64,000 bases of DNA from Dasyornis broadbenti (Eukaryota > Chordata > Aves > Passeriformes > Dasyornithidae): positions 313,481 to 377,480 of the forward strand of contig VZRN01001126.1 in the NCBI GenBank assembly GCA_013397935.1. The letters run 5' to 3'. Below, piece after piece: positions 10,588 through 22,960 of this stretch (position 1 is its first letter; every line of letters starts with the position of its first letter). Below the pieces are notes generated by a model. That model worked only from the letters and a program-made list of their open reading frames with translations. It did no database searches and was not told the origin of the DNA. The translations under genes were made by a program, and so were the position numbers.

Positions 10588-13500
10588 CTGTGGAGAGAAG
10601 CCAAAAGCTGATGGGTTGGCAGAAAGGCAGCACGTTCTTACTAAAGCACACACATTATCTACAGCAAAGGGGTCGGGCAGCAACGTGAGGAGGGCATTAT
10701 TACTTGGTGTGGATTTCTCATTCGTACAGAATTCCACACGTGTCTAAAATGCTTGGCTCAGCTGGGGTGTATTACCCAGGTATGCAGCCATGTGATAGTC
10801 CCACCTAACCCCCTTCACCAGAGGGGAACTTGGCAATGAATCTGGACAGTGGTGAGGTGAGGCCACAGGATTTGTTTTCACACTGTCTGGTCAGGTTTGC
10901 AAGCTGAACGTTATCTGTTTCAGATTTATAAAAAGTGAGTTAACAGCTACCTCTCAGCATTGGCACTGCATGGAAAAAGAAAAGTGCTCAGACAATGAAA
11001 AAAACCAGGACACAAATGGGGCTGATTATTAATCTAACTTTATAAATGCTCCAGTAACATCCATTAGTGATGCTGTGTGTAAAGTACTGCAAGAGAGACC
11101 TATAGAGACAAGAACTGGGTAGGTTTCATTTTCTTTCAAGGTAGACGTTACCCCTTTCCCTTGCAGATTCCTGTGCATTAGTTTTGCTGAAGTGATCCTT
11201 TTCCACTCCCACTCTGAACCAAACCCCTGCATTACCATGGCTATTGAGCATACAAGGGGCATAGAAGTGCTGTGGCAGCACTGTTCCCTCTCCAAAACAG
11301 GTGAGATACTGTCATGGAAGCATGGACTTGTTTTAAAAAAAAACCATTGTTTTAGAAAAGGAGTTCTTTTGGTTTTGCTATGATGCTGCTACTTGCCAAA
11401 GTCACTCATTCTCAATTCCACGTAACAGCTGTTGATAATGAGTGACTGCAGAGAGGTAAATAAGGCCCCTTTCTCTACTGGCTGTCTGAAGTGCCTGTGA
11501 GGTGCAAGGAGACACCAAGGCAGAACGACGGCAAGTGAAGCTCCAGCCCATCCCTGCCCCATGTTGGACCACGCTCTGTCACTGCCTTCACTCAGGGCTG
11601 AACTGAGGCCCTGGGTGGTTTGCTGCTCTTGTTTATAACACTTCCCCACAAGTTTCCTTCTCAGTGCTTTCCTCTGTGTGTTTTTCTGGTAATAAATAGA
11701 CAATTCTGTAGCGTTGCAGCCAAAGAATAACTGTAAAGAATTTGCAGAAAGTTGCTGAAATGCTTTAATTGACCACACACAGAGCTGTAGCATCGTTAGT
11801 GGGTATGGGAAGGAGGAAAAAGGAAACAATTTTCCAGAGGAGGGGAAAAAAATAACTTAGAAGCTAGTTTTAATTTTTTAATTTTTGGATTCATAGATCT
11901 CATAACTATTCTGTAATGATAAATCCACAGTACGGGGGCATTTATATTTCTTATTTTCATAGATAGCTTCCTGAAAGATTACATCATTGCCAGATATGAG
12001 GAAGATCCCACAAGAAGCAATCAGAAACTGGCGTTGGGCACCATTTCCTTGTTTCTCCAAAGCAATAAAATAGAAACTTTGGGTAAGGGAGAAACAAAAG
12101 GGTTCTGTGTTCTTCAGCTCCCAAGAAGGCTGAGCTGCCGTGCGCGTTGTTTGAGCACACAGAGCCGTGGCAGGGCTGCCTGTGCTCCCAGACACAGCGG
12201 AGTTGGTTGGGGTGTGCGATGTGTGCAGTCTGGTGCAGCGCTTCCCAAACCCTGCTCTGCAGAGCCCTGGTGGTCCAGGAGGCCACGGTAAAGGGTTCAG
12301 AGCTAATCCACAGAGCCGTATGAAACACTGTTTTAAATAGTGTTTTCAATTAAAAGTTTGATGATAACGATGCCTGGAGGTCCGTAAGAAATCCTGAGGG
12401 TTGATAGCAATCCAAAACTGTTATGGAACCACAGTTCTAGCTCCTAGTGTGATCTCTATAAACACACGTTGATATTCACTCCTCTCCTCTTCACTTGCCA
12501 GCTGAAGTCAAATCTGGAACCCTTGTTTTAAAATGTGTTCTGTTGACTTGCAGGATTTCTTTCTTCTTCTTTTAAAAGAAATTTATTCTTAATCTATAAT
12601 TGAAATATTGGAAGTATGAGATGTAGTAGAAGCTTACGTGTATAGACACATTTTGCTTTCCCTCAGGCTGAGGATAAATGACAATGCAAAATCAGACCCA
12701 GTGAAATTTTTGGTTCGAACATCCTTGAAGCACACATAGAAAGGCTTATTGACAAGAAGAAACATTCCTATGAGGGTGCACAGCAGCTGCAACCTGCAGT
12801 TCAGTAGATTTACTCAGAGATTAATTAGTGACAGTTGCTCATATTTTGTGTTTAAGCTCAATATATTGCCCATGTTTCCAGAGTACATGGTAAGACATTT
12901 TATTGTGGCCTTTGTGTCTGTGACCTCTTAGCAAGTTTTCACACGTTGCTTCCCTTGATCAGTTTTATAAATTGAAAGAATATCCTGTCTTTATCTTCCT
13001 TTCTCTCTCCCTCATTCCGCTGACTACCCTCAGCAATAAAGGAAAATATCTTTCCTTTCCCCCCTGGAGAGCTACAGCAGGAGAGGCATTACCTCGAGTG
13101 ACGGGATAATATCAGACGGAAACCACTCTGACCCTCTGAAGGGATTACTCTCCTGTTTCGATGCAGCTCTAGAACAAGCAGGTCTCAGAAATTAGACCTG
13201 GCTTGAAAGCCAGTTTTCTTTAGCCAGCTAAGTTGTCCTGCTAGGAATTAAGGTTTTTGGGGCTTCGTATTTTTTAACTAGAGGATGTTCTATAACTTCA
13301 CTTGAGCTTCAGTGTAAGCATTAGCTCAGCAGTTCACTAAAGTCCCAGGATCAGTGCAGTCTATCAGAAACTGCTGATGGGGAAGGGAGGGGAACCTCTG
13401 TGCTCAAATAATGCCTGCTGTACACAAAGCTTTCCATTAGCATGTCATCACTTGGAATCAGTTCTAAGCAAGTCTTTGTTGGGCAGCTAAAAATATTTAA

Positions 13501-15434
13501 GTAATGATTGCTGTAATACCTTAATGGAGAACAATAATCTCATTTTATGGAATTTTCTGAGATTTCAAAAATATTCTTGTTCTGCAACAAACCAGAGACA
13601 AGTCTTTCCAGAAATGTTCATGAAATGAAGACACAAGAAGCAGCAGATTTGGGATTTGACCCAACTTCAGAGCTAGAATTTTCTTTTTCTGGTGAATATC
13701 CTGATTACCTAGTTATTATGCACTGCATATGCTCAATTTTTGTGTCTCAGAAGAAAAATTCTTGTCTGACTTCCTAACGTTTTCTGCCACACAGACCAGT
13801 ATAATTCTGTGGAGATTTTTATTTTGATGGAAAATACACTGCTTTGGCTTTTTCTGCAACCCTTGGATTCATCCATTTCTGTTAGAAATGCCTACCTTGA
13901 TGTCGAAGACAACAGTTCTGATTTAATTCCCAAAACACAGAAGGGATATTTTCAGGAGTAATGTGATCTAATGTCAGATCAGTGTGACCTGATAACTGTC
14001 TGACCTAGTAACTCCAAAAGGACATGACTGCCAGCATTAATCAAAATTCAGCCTTTTGTCTTTGGTGAGGGTGCTCGAGGCCGCTTCCAGCAATCTGCCA
14101 GGCCAACCAGAGGAGTCTGTGGTTTGCCAACCTGAGTTACTGCCATTTTCTTGAGTTCATTTGCATTCTAACAGAGGGCTGTACTGTAAAAGTGCTCTGA
14201 TAGCTGGCAGTGCAGGCAGCTGCTGCTCCGACAGACAGATATTGGAGCACGGATTCCTTCAGTGGGTGTCTTCTGGCAGATACGGTGAGAGGAGCCTTTA
14301 TCCATTGCTGGAGGCATGGAGGAGCCTCTGTTCTACCCCTCATTTAGATGTCATTTCTGACTGAGTTTTAAACCTCTAACTGAGCACTAAACTTGGGATG
14401 GTCTGACAGTGGAAATTCTTCTGAGTTCCACAGTTGCTGTAGTTTACCCAACTCGAACAGGCACAGATTCAGCAGAGCATTTCCAGCCTGGAGCCATTAT
14501 CAGCTGAGAATCACACAGGCCAAATCCATGTTGGATCATTCAGCTGTGAGCACAGGGTTAAAGCTTCAACTGCTCCGCTATTTGCAAGACATCTATTTGT
14601 CTGAGTAACTAGAGGCGAATCCTGCTGTTGCACACATCATCCTGAAATGACTCATGTCAGCAGATAGATGAATAAGGCTGCCACTGAATGTCAGCTACTA
14701 GAACTGTAATTTAACTTGGAATATTAAACTGCAGAACATACCGTGTTTGGCCAGTAATTCCCTAAATCTTGCATCAGCAATGATAGAAAGAAGTATTACA
14801 CAGTGTTGTTAAACAAAACAAATTCCTCATGCACTTACACAAGGCACCAGACTGATTATCTGACACAGTACAACATGGGTCAATGGGAAACAGAAATGAA
14901 CCACAGCAGAACTAAATTTTTTTTGACAAACCAACCCTTTTCAACGTCTTGTAAGCTGATGACAGATTGAGTCATTTTTTATGGCAAAAGACAATAGATA
15001 CATCTAGATGAGTAAACTAAAACTCAGACAACAGCACCCTAAGTAGTTTTGGATGAAGACTTTCACAGACAAATTTATTTCCTTTGTAATTTTGTATTTT
15101 ATTCAACACACACATTAGCAATTCTCAAGGAAAATAGTGCAGGCTCTTCTTTTCGGGTTCGATCCAAGGCCAGCTCAAGTCAGAGGGAGTTTTCTCACTG
15201 TCTGGAGCAGATTCTTTATTTGCATTTTCAGTGTAATTAACTTTGAGCTTCTTGGTTTATAAAAGCAGGAATTAATTTAATTTCTCTGTCCCTCTAACTT
15301 TCCGTACCCAGTGCTGCATGTCAGAACTAAAGGCCACTGCCACCACTTTGTACAGGCAAGAAAAGCAAGGTAGAAGAGACGGAAACTCAGGAGAATCTCT
15401 ACTCTGTCAACCCTGACACAGGCTGATAAGACAG

Positions 15435-16304
15435 ATGTTCCTCACAACAGCTTTTATTCTTCCTGTTCCTAAAGATCTTCAGTTGAGGAGCTTCCAGGGT
15501 CTAGTCCTGTGCCTCAGGACCCCTACTGGTTTATATTTCACTGATATTAACCTGAAACTTTCTGAGTGCAAACCCACTGCTTCTTTCTCTAGAGCTGCCA
15601 AGAGCCAGTTATTCCCTCCTTCTAGCAGCAGCCTTGAATTATGCAAAGACTTCCGCCCCTTCCCAGATGTGTTCCATCACCAGTCCTTGTCCGGCACTGC
15701 CAAGAGCTCTGCTCCTGGCCCCTGCTCTCCCAGCTGCCTGGTCAGTGCTGCAGTGCCAGGGACAGGGCTGGGTGCTCCAGCTGAGGTCTCTCCTCCTTGG
15801 GGCCAGAGCAGAAGGAGCCCTTCACGCGCCTCGCATGCCGCACTCCTGTTTGCTCCTGCCAGCACGGTGTTTTCACAGCAGCAGGACGCTTTTGACTCTT
15901 ACTCAGTTTGCAGCCGTCTTCTGTGCAGCTGCTCTCACACCAGATGTTTTCCATCTCGCATTTGTGCAGATGATCGTTCCCATGTACAGATCTTTGTATT
16001 TGCCTTTCTGATTTGCCTCCTCTTTCTTTGCTTTAAGTCTTTTTTCTTCTTTTTCTGGATCACTTCTCCATGGTCACGTTCAATATTGACCCCAACTTCC
16101 TCCAGCTTCCTCGTAGTCCTTCCCAACATGACAATTCACAAACGCAATGTGCACAGCTTATTCTCTTGGTCAAGTCAAGTGTGTAATGCTGGCTCTTACC
16201 AGATCCAGCACAGCTCACAAGAAACCATCAGCACACCCTTCCATTTTCATAGCTACCCCCAAGTGCGATTTCCAGATGGTCTGTACCCATGTGGCGTGCT
16301 CTAA
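15435..16304 (+). other. 289-codon open frame, partly antisense to an old repeat; not a gene
   Basis: This is the longest open frame in the window. It is pyrimidine-rich (many S, F, L, P), which lowers stop frequency, and its end overlaps the LINE-like fragment that begins near 16265. No domain or splice context supports translation. The hydrophobic stretch near residues 190-210 comes from a T-rich run. Confidence 0.4.
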
Positions 16305-16556
16305 TTTTTCTTATGAGAATGTCATATAAAGCAGTATCAAAAGCTCTCTTTAAGTCCGAGATATAAACTGCTTCTGCTCTGCCTCTGAGGCTCTGGGTGG
16401 CCAAAGAAGGAAATTAGATTGGTTTAACACGATTTGTTCTTGACAGATCCTTGTTGACTCTTACTCATCTCCTTGTTCTTAGTTATGAGCTCACAAATGG
16501 GGGTTTGTTCCCATATTTTATCATTTACTGAAGTTAAGATGATTGATCCTACAATT
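16265..16556 (-). mobile_element. old LINE-like interspersed repeat fragment
   Basis: The plus strand contains 'agtatcaaaagctctcttta', 'agtccgagatataaa', 'aaagaaggaaattagattgg', 'tttgttcttgacagatcctt' and 'tgaagttaagatgattgatc'. This is the order of blocks in a widespread ancient vertebrate repeat whose complementary strand resembles a decayed LINE reverse-transcriptase region. It is interrupted by stops in all frames. The TTTTC microsatellite begins exactly where the homology stops, so the array may have grown inside the element. Class (CR1/L2-like) is from memory of family consensus and could be wrong. Confidence 0.55.
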
Positions 16557-16653
16557 CTCTTTTCTTTTCTTTTCTTTTCTTTTCTTTTCTTTTCTTTTCT
16601 TTTCTTTTCTTTTCTTTTCTTTTCTTTTCTTTTCTTTTCTTTTCTTTTCTTTT
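16556..16653. repeat. (TTTTC)n microsatellite, left of gap
   Basis: About 19 nearly perfect TTTTC units run into the assembly gap. On the transcribed (WNT7B sense) strand this is a GAAAA purine tract, a sequence class able to form triplex or R-loop structures (general knowledge). The true length is unknown because the array reaches the gap. Confidence 0.98.
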
Positions 16654-16693
16654 NNNNNNNNNNNNNNNNNNNNNNNNNNNNNNNNNNNNNNNN
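16654..16693. other. assembly gap (40 N)
   Basis: Forty consecutive N bases lie between a TTTTC array and a CTCTT array. The gap size may be nominal. Any translation across it is meaningless. Confidence 0.99.
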
Positions 16694-16804
16694 CTCTTCT
16701 CTTCTCTTCTCTTCTCTTCTCTTCTCTTCTCTTCTCTTCTCTTCTCTTCTCTTCTCTTCTCTTCTCTTCTCTTCTCTTCTCTTCTCTTCTCTTCTCTTCT
16801 CTTT
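16694..16804. repeat. (CTCTT)n microsatellite, right of gap
   Basis: About 22 perfect CTCTT units lie right of the gap. The unit differs from the left flank by one T-to-C change, so the two are probably ends of one expanded compound pyrimidine array. Confidence 0.98.
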
Positions 16805-17012
16805 AAGACAAAGGCAGTAGATTTATCTTTTCAATTCTTCTTAACTAGAGCTCTCTGCAAGTTTTCAGCACTAGCAGCTGTCAGGACAACCAGCTGTACA
16901 CTGGCTCCATTAAATGTTCTGAGAGGAGGGACAGATAACTGGAAAGAAATCTGCATGGACAACTACTGCTCTCTGATGCTCAGAGGGTCTTCCTCTGTTG
17001 ATGGTATTAGTT

Positions 17013-17041
17013 TATAACCGTGTGCTNTATAACGGTGTGCT
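17013..17041. repeat. 14-bp near-duplicate flanking a single N
   Basis: tataaccgtgtgct (17013-17026) is followed by N (17027) and then tataacggtgtgct (17028-17041), differing by one base. This is either a small tandem duplication or an assembly or polishing artefact joining two read versions of the same sequence. Confidence 0.85.
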
Positions 17042-17216
17042 CACCATTGACCTGTTTAGTGAAGTCTGAGGGAAGAAGTGCTTGGCCCGCTCGATATTGT
17101 CCTTGGTTTGTACTCTCCTCAGGGGTCCACTCCACCGAGTAGTGGATCGGCTTTTATTCTACATCTCCCACTCACTGACAATGTACTAACTCATTGTTTT
17201 CTGTGTAGCCTTTTAT

Positions 17217-17270
17217 AAAACAAAACAAAACAAAACAAAAAATAAATAAATATATATACATATATGTAGC
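17217..17270. repeat. (AAAAC)n followed by A/T-rich simple sequence
   Basis: About five AAAAC units are followed by aaataaataaat and alternating ta/ca steps. Simple sequence without a recognisable element to its left. Confidence 0.9.
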
Positions 17271-18900
17271 CATCCATGGTTGTGAGGTTCCTTTGTAGCA
17301 CCCGTGCTCAGAAGCATTCCTGAACACTGAACTTGGTACAGGTTGAATATCTGTTCCTGGCAGGGCTTTCTGGTCATGCTCACTAATGTTCAGTAACGTT
17401 CTCTTTACAGTATTTTTTCATTTCACTTCTCCTCCTTGAAACCCCTTATTTTCCACTACAGTGTAATTAAAGTAGTCTTGTTTCATTTTGGTTCGTCCAG
17501 ATAGGTCTGTTTAGTTGAACTAGAACTAGAGCAAGAGTTGCATGTGACTCCAGCAGCTTCGTCCTAGGCTCTCTGTGGTGTCAATTTTCCATTACACGTG
17601 GCCAGGACAGAGATTATTGCAGATCTCAAAGCTGAGAATGTGTAGTGATACAACATAATGGTTTATTTACAGATTCTTCTCTTATTCATCATTTTTCATC
17701 TCCAGGCTCCCACTAAGCTTTTATGGTTGGAGGTGCAAGGATCTTGGCTATCAGTTTAAAACTGTTCTTTCAACTGGGTTGTTTTCTGTTGCTCATGTGG
17801 GTTTGCCAGATCTTCTTCTAGAATGGGCTGTTCATGAGCCAGAATTTTTTCACACTTGCCTTATTGCAGCTTCTTGCTGTCACTGTTTATATACTTTTGG
17901 AAGCATGTCTATTAAGAAGAAATACTTACTCTGCCTCTGATTTTCACATTTTTTCAAACATTTTTTGAATGTCATGGTTATTTTCTAAAGGCTTGGTGGT
18001 ACTTTCCGCAGTGATTTCTGTAAAGAGTCTTCCAAGCATTTACGGGGATTTTTTACTTAATTTACCCCCTAAATTTATTCAGTTAAGTCCTGGCAACCTT
18101 AAACAATAGTCAGCATTTCTGTTCCAGTGAGCATAATTCTGTTGTGTTTTTGACTGTCTTTTGGCAACACGTCCCTTGGTGAAGTTTTCTGGGACAGTTT
18201 CTGTGAGGTTAGTGAGTTTGCTGTAATCTTTGAAAGGATGTTTAGCAGTGCCCAGAGAAATATGAAAGTTTTGGGCTCGCTGCTGTAAAACGATATTCGC
18301 CATAACAAATATTTCCTACCAACTCAGCCCTAACAAGAAAACTGTATCCCATTCTTCCAGAAAATGGGGAAATTGAGTTCTGGCCCCAAAGCACCACTGG
18401 TTGTTTTTGTCAGAGTTAAATCAGAACATGGTGCTGAGCACACATTTAAAGAGTGCACAAGAGCATGGCTGGAGGAGCACGAGGGGGAAGTTCCCAGATG
18501 CACTGTGCCTTTGAGCAGCGCCTGTGTGTGTCACAGCCGGCTGTGCTTTCACAATGCTGCTGCTAGTGCTGTCAAAGTAGCATGTGGGAAGCAAGAGCTG
18601 GAGCAGAGAGATCGTCTCCTGCTTGTGTTCTCCTCTGGACCTGCAGACATCCCACTGTGGCACTCAACGATTCCCCGCTGAATGTTTGGTGCCTTTTCTT
18701 TTCAACGATGACAAGAGGTTTGATACGTCATAGTATGTGAAAGCTCAGCTGGAGACATCTTGCGGTGTACTGGGGTTTTAAAAAGTTCTTTGCACCCCTT
18801 GCCAGAAAGCATGGGATCCTGAAGGCATCCCAGAGAAACTGGGTTCTAAAGTATAACAGTGTCCTTGAATTACATGGGTCTGTGAGGAACCAGATGTGCA

Positions 18901-19160
18901 TTCTATTCTATTCTATTCTGTTCTATTCTATTCTGTTCTGTTCTATTCTGGTCTATTCTATTCTATTCTATTCTATTCTATTCTATTCTATTCTATTCTA
19001 TTCTATTCTATTCTATTCTATTCTATTCTATTCTACTCTATTCTATTCTATTCTGTTCAGTTCCACTCTGCTCTGCTCTGCTCCACTCTGCTCTGCTCTG
19101 TTCCGTTCCGTTCCATTCCATTCCATTCCATTCCATTCCATTCCATTCCATTCCGTTCTA
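18901..19160. repeat. 52-unit compound pentanucleotide array
   Basis: Fifty-two consecutive 5-base units run without a single insertion or deletion. They start as TTCTA with scattered TTCTG (18901-19060), then CTCTG/CTCCA (19066-19100), TTCCG (19101-19110), TTCCA (19111-19150) and back to TTCCG TTCTA. On the WNT7B sense strand the distal part reads GGAAT, the unit of classical satellite arrays in other vertebrates. Open frames across it are artefacts of the repeat. Confidence 0.98.
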
Positions 19161-20594
19161 ATAATTCAACCGCCTTAACCTGTTTACAACAGTTCTTATG
19201 TAGGATTTGACAACGCATTACAAGCTCTCTTTTAAAGGGCATTTCACAGAGAAAAAAAAATCCAATAGATATGGAAAAGGGAAGGGAATCTATAACTATG
19301 TGGGCACATATTTTTCTTTTTTTTTTTTTAGTTTTCTCTTGATAGTATTCTTGCACTATAATATGGTTTGTTAAAGGTTTCTGAGGTACCTGTGTGGTGC
19401 TCAGCAAGGGAAACATTGTCCACTCTGATCTAAGAAGTAGAAAACATGCTTGCTACATGATAAAAACAAAGGGGAAAAAAAAACAAGCAAAAAAGAAACC
19501 TCCACTCTGAACCCAACAAGAAAATAGAGCACAGTACTACCAACCACATTTTTAAAGTACATTTGCATTCAAGTAAACTTTGTGCCCTATTAGTGGGATA
19601 CAGGAGCAGAGCAGGTGGCTACCAAACCACTGAGATTTTCATGTGCATGGATTTTATAGGCTTGAGCCTCCCGTGAGTGAATCAGTTCAGAATGGATGTC
19701 CTCTAGGTAGGATCCTACCAATCTAAGTTATTCTCTGGTTTTGTGACTGTATTGGACTCTATTTCACAAATAATCTGCCATTCCTTCCATTACACTCATG
19801 AATATTAAAAATCCATTACTACACCAGAACCAGACCTTCTCAATGAACTTTTCTCAGGGTCAGTATTTTAATCAATCATCTCAGTGGCCTCACATAAATG
19901 TGCTGTGTTAAAGAGCACCTCTATGAAAATAAATCTGCACTGCCATGTGCATGAAGTCATCTTTTCCTCTATGATCTTATGTCACTTCTAACCCAGACTG
20001 AGAATCCCCAGGAGCAGTGATCAGGTCCACATTCTTTTGTAAATGACTGTGCACACCTGTCCTTTGCTGTGGTAACGTTAAATAAAAACATCTTCTAAAG
20101 GGTCCAGTGGATTAGGGGTAGGTGTAAGCACCAAGTTCCTACACCTGGGCATGCCAGTGTCTGTGGGTGAGTTTCTGTGCATGCTGCAGATGAAATTTCT
20201 GCTCTTGCTTCAGAGTTTCCTGAGGTGGCTTGGTTAATCACGAATATTGCCTCAGTGTATTGCACAGAGCCTGTGAATGGGCCAATGCCACTCTGACAGA
20301 AGTACTGAATTACAGATATCTGAGCGATACCTGGACAAAATTGGCGTTAGACACAAATCTGTTTCTGCAAGAGGCAGTCCTTGCCTTAAGCAGCTGCATC
20401 TTTCAGCTGGAGAGGGCAAGAGGAGAGAGATATTATTGCCTCTCTTTCACAGGGGCACAAGGAGTTTAAGGAATTTATCCAGAGGACAGAAGGACCTGCA
20501 AGAGAGCAAGCTGTCCTCTTGTTGGATTCTTTTTGTGGAGAGATAACAGAGGAATTCAGTTGCAGTCTTGTCAACTGACAACTGAAATACAAAT

Positions 20595-20870
20595 TCAAGC
20601 CAGGGGGAATATCCATGGAGCTGCATGGTGGGACAGGAGCCCTCCCAGAGAGGAGCAGCAGCTCCTGGGGCTGGGAATCCTCTGCTCTGCTCTTCCACTG
20701 TTCAATACAGCATTGAACTGCACATCTGCTGCCAGAGGCATGGAGGGATCTGGCACGGCAATGCTCAGCATCCCAGGGCCTGCCAGAGAAGGACGTAGCT
20801 GTTGGAGTCCGCCCCTCACATTCCCACTCACACGTCCTCACATGCCACGCCTGCTTAGCATGGCTCCACA
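20595..20870. other. GC-rich patch in intron 2, multiple open frames
   Basis: This patch is relatively GC-rich and opens frames on both strands (for example minus 20386-20889, 167 codons). No domain is recognised and CpG is not enriched. Confidence 0.35.
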
Positions 20871-21129
20871 TCCTTCCTTTACTTTTCATTTAGAAAAAAT
20901 AACTGACTGAAAAACAACTAATGAGTCTTCCCAGAAGAATTGCTGAGGTTCTGTTTGCTTCTGTTTCAGAGAGATACCAAGTGATTTCACATCCCGTTTG
21001 GACTTGATAACGTTTCTCGGCTACTAGTGAGATATGTGCAGCTTCGGGCTGGATCTTCTGTTTGTCAGCACAGACTTTTCTCTTGTACTCACTTCTTATG
21101 TTAGCCCACACAAATGCTTGAGAGATATA

Positions 21130-21155
21130 GACAGACAGACAGACAGACAGACAGA
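21130..21155. repeat. (GACA)n microsatellite
   Basis: Six and a half GACA units, perfect. Confidence 0.97.
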
Positions 21156-22619
21156 TACAAATCTAGAAACGTCCTTTTGGAAACACATAAAAAACAAGGG
21201 TAGCCCAGGACATTTAGCAGGTATGAGATGCTGCTTTCAGACTAGGTACTAATGTTTATGGGATACAAAAATAACTACGTCTATAGGGCAAGAGCTAATC
21301 TGCAGATTGATTAGATCTGCTTTTGCTAACTTAGAGCATTATCTGCAGCAGGATGTTGGCTCTAAAGCCTGCCTTCAGATGTCCTTCCACAGAGTGTTTT
21401 CCATGTGGCTGGCACAGGAATCCAACCTCACCAAGCACTGAGAGAGAAACCAAAAGAGCAAGACTCCCAGAAGGTATCAATCTGCATGGGGAAGCCCCAA
21501 AACAGGGAGTAGAAAATGCAAAGAAAGGGAGAGAGTCTAAACTTATCCCATCAGAGTTAAGCCAGATTTCCCTGCACAGTGAGGCTTTCCAATTATGCTG
21601 GCAGCAATCATCTGAGTGTAATTGCTGAGGGGACATGGTGGTTTTAGAAAAGGAGAGCCCACCCTTAAAATATTCTGACTGGGGAAAAAAGATTTCTTTA
21701 CATGAAAAGCCAGGAGATGACTTTGTTGGTTTCACTGATTAGAAAAAAGACATCCTGCTGAACATAACAGAACTTCTTCTAGCGTACTTTTCTAGGTTTG
21801 GGGGGGGCGGTTTTCAGTATCATTTAACTTGGTTCTATCAAGTACAGGATTAGCACGAGTTTACATAAAATAAAGTACTAATTCTACTTAGTCATGACAT
21901 TTCTAAAGTTCTATGAAGAGCAGCAGTATCTTTTATTAAACTGAATCACATACACTAGGCATCTACGCGATCTAGGGAAGGTCTAATAAATATATATTTA
22001 TTTAAATTGTCTTTCAGATTACCAATCTAAATCCAGACAGATGTCACAAAATGGAATAACCACCGATGTTTTAATTTTCACTGCAACAGCAACACAATAG
22101 GAGCCTTATCTCAAATAACTATGAATTAATGACACCTAGAAATACCTTGTTCTACACAACATTTTGTGGTAAGAGCAGTGAACATGCAGGACATACTGCC
22201 CAAACTGAGGAATGGTGACAGCCTGACTGGGGGCTCTGAGAAGCATTTCAGGCTGCTGGTCATGGAGAAACAGCTCCTGTGTGCCTAGAACAGCCCTTTC
22301 CAGGCACAGAAATTGTTATGCCTTCTTGTCTGGTGACTCTGCTCTTCAAGGTGGCCTTCTTAAAAAGTGCATGGGCATAGACAAAAGACTTACGTTTAAC
22401 CAAAAAAATGGAAAAATAATAAGAGACGTTCTTGCTGCATTTGCTGGGAATTGCTGTTGGATTGTCTCCTGGAGGACAATTCTGTATTAAGGTCGTCCTA
22501 CAAATCTGTGGCTCACATAAATTCCTGGCATGGTTTCCAATGCCTGGCAGGACACCTTAGAGGCCAACTCAGTCTGTCAAATTCCACAAGTGAGAAATTC
22601 TGTAGTAAGCACTGCCACA

Positions 22620-22960
22620 GGTGACCCATCCTATAGGTGTGAGGGCTTTCGTGGGTTTGGTGCGTTCTTGGCAAGGCAGAGTTTGGCAGGTGAGACAGCA
22701 GCCAGTGTTCTGTGGCTGTTCAGGGTGTTGCCACTCTCTGGATCTCTCCCGTGGCAGCACCTGTGCCTGGCTGGCTTCAGCCCACCCCACCCAGCCCTTC
22801 CCTGGTGGCTGCAGCGCAGGGGCTGGGCTGGCAGAGCCCCGGCTGCGCCTGTGCTCTGCTCTGCTGACTCTGCTCGGAGCTCACATCTCCCAGGCTCGGG
22901 GCAAAGGCTGGGCAGGAGCCCTGTGAGTGACTGCAGTCCTCTCCCCCAGCTCAGAGTTTG
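22620..22960. other. GC-rich patch in intron 2, multiple open frames
   Basis: GC-rich, opening 101-153 codon frames on both strands, with no recognisable protein. CpG is sparse, so it is not a CpG island. Confidence 0.35.

Noticed and set aside
10348..10737. 129-codon minus frame and 190-codon plus frame across exon 3
   Set aside because: Both are shadows of WNT7B exon 3 in other frames. The WNT7B frame alone has conserved residues and correct splice phases.
16473..16820. plus-strand frames of repeated FSFLF/SLLFS pattern
   Set aside because: Translation of the pentamer microsatellites and the N gap.
18765..19416. repetitive frames (ILFYS-type on plus, NGMEW-type on minus)
   Set aside because: Translation of the pentamer array at 18901-19160.
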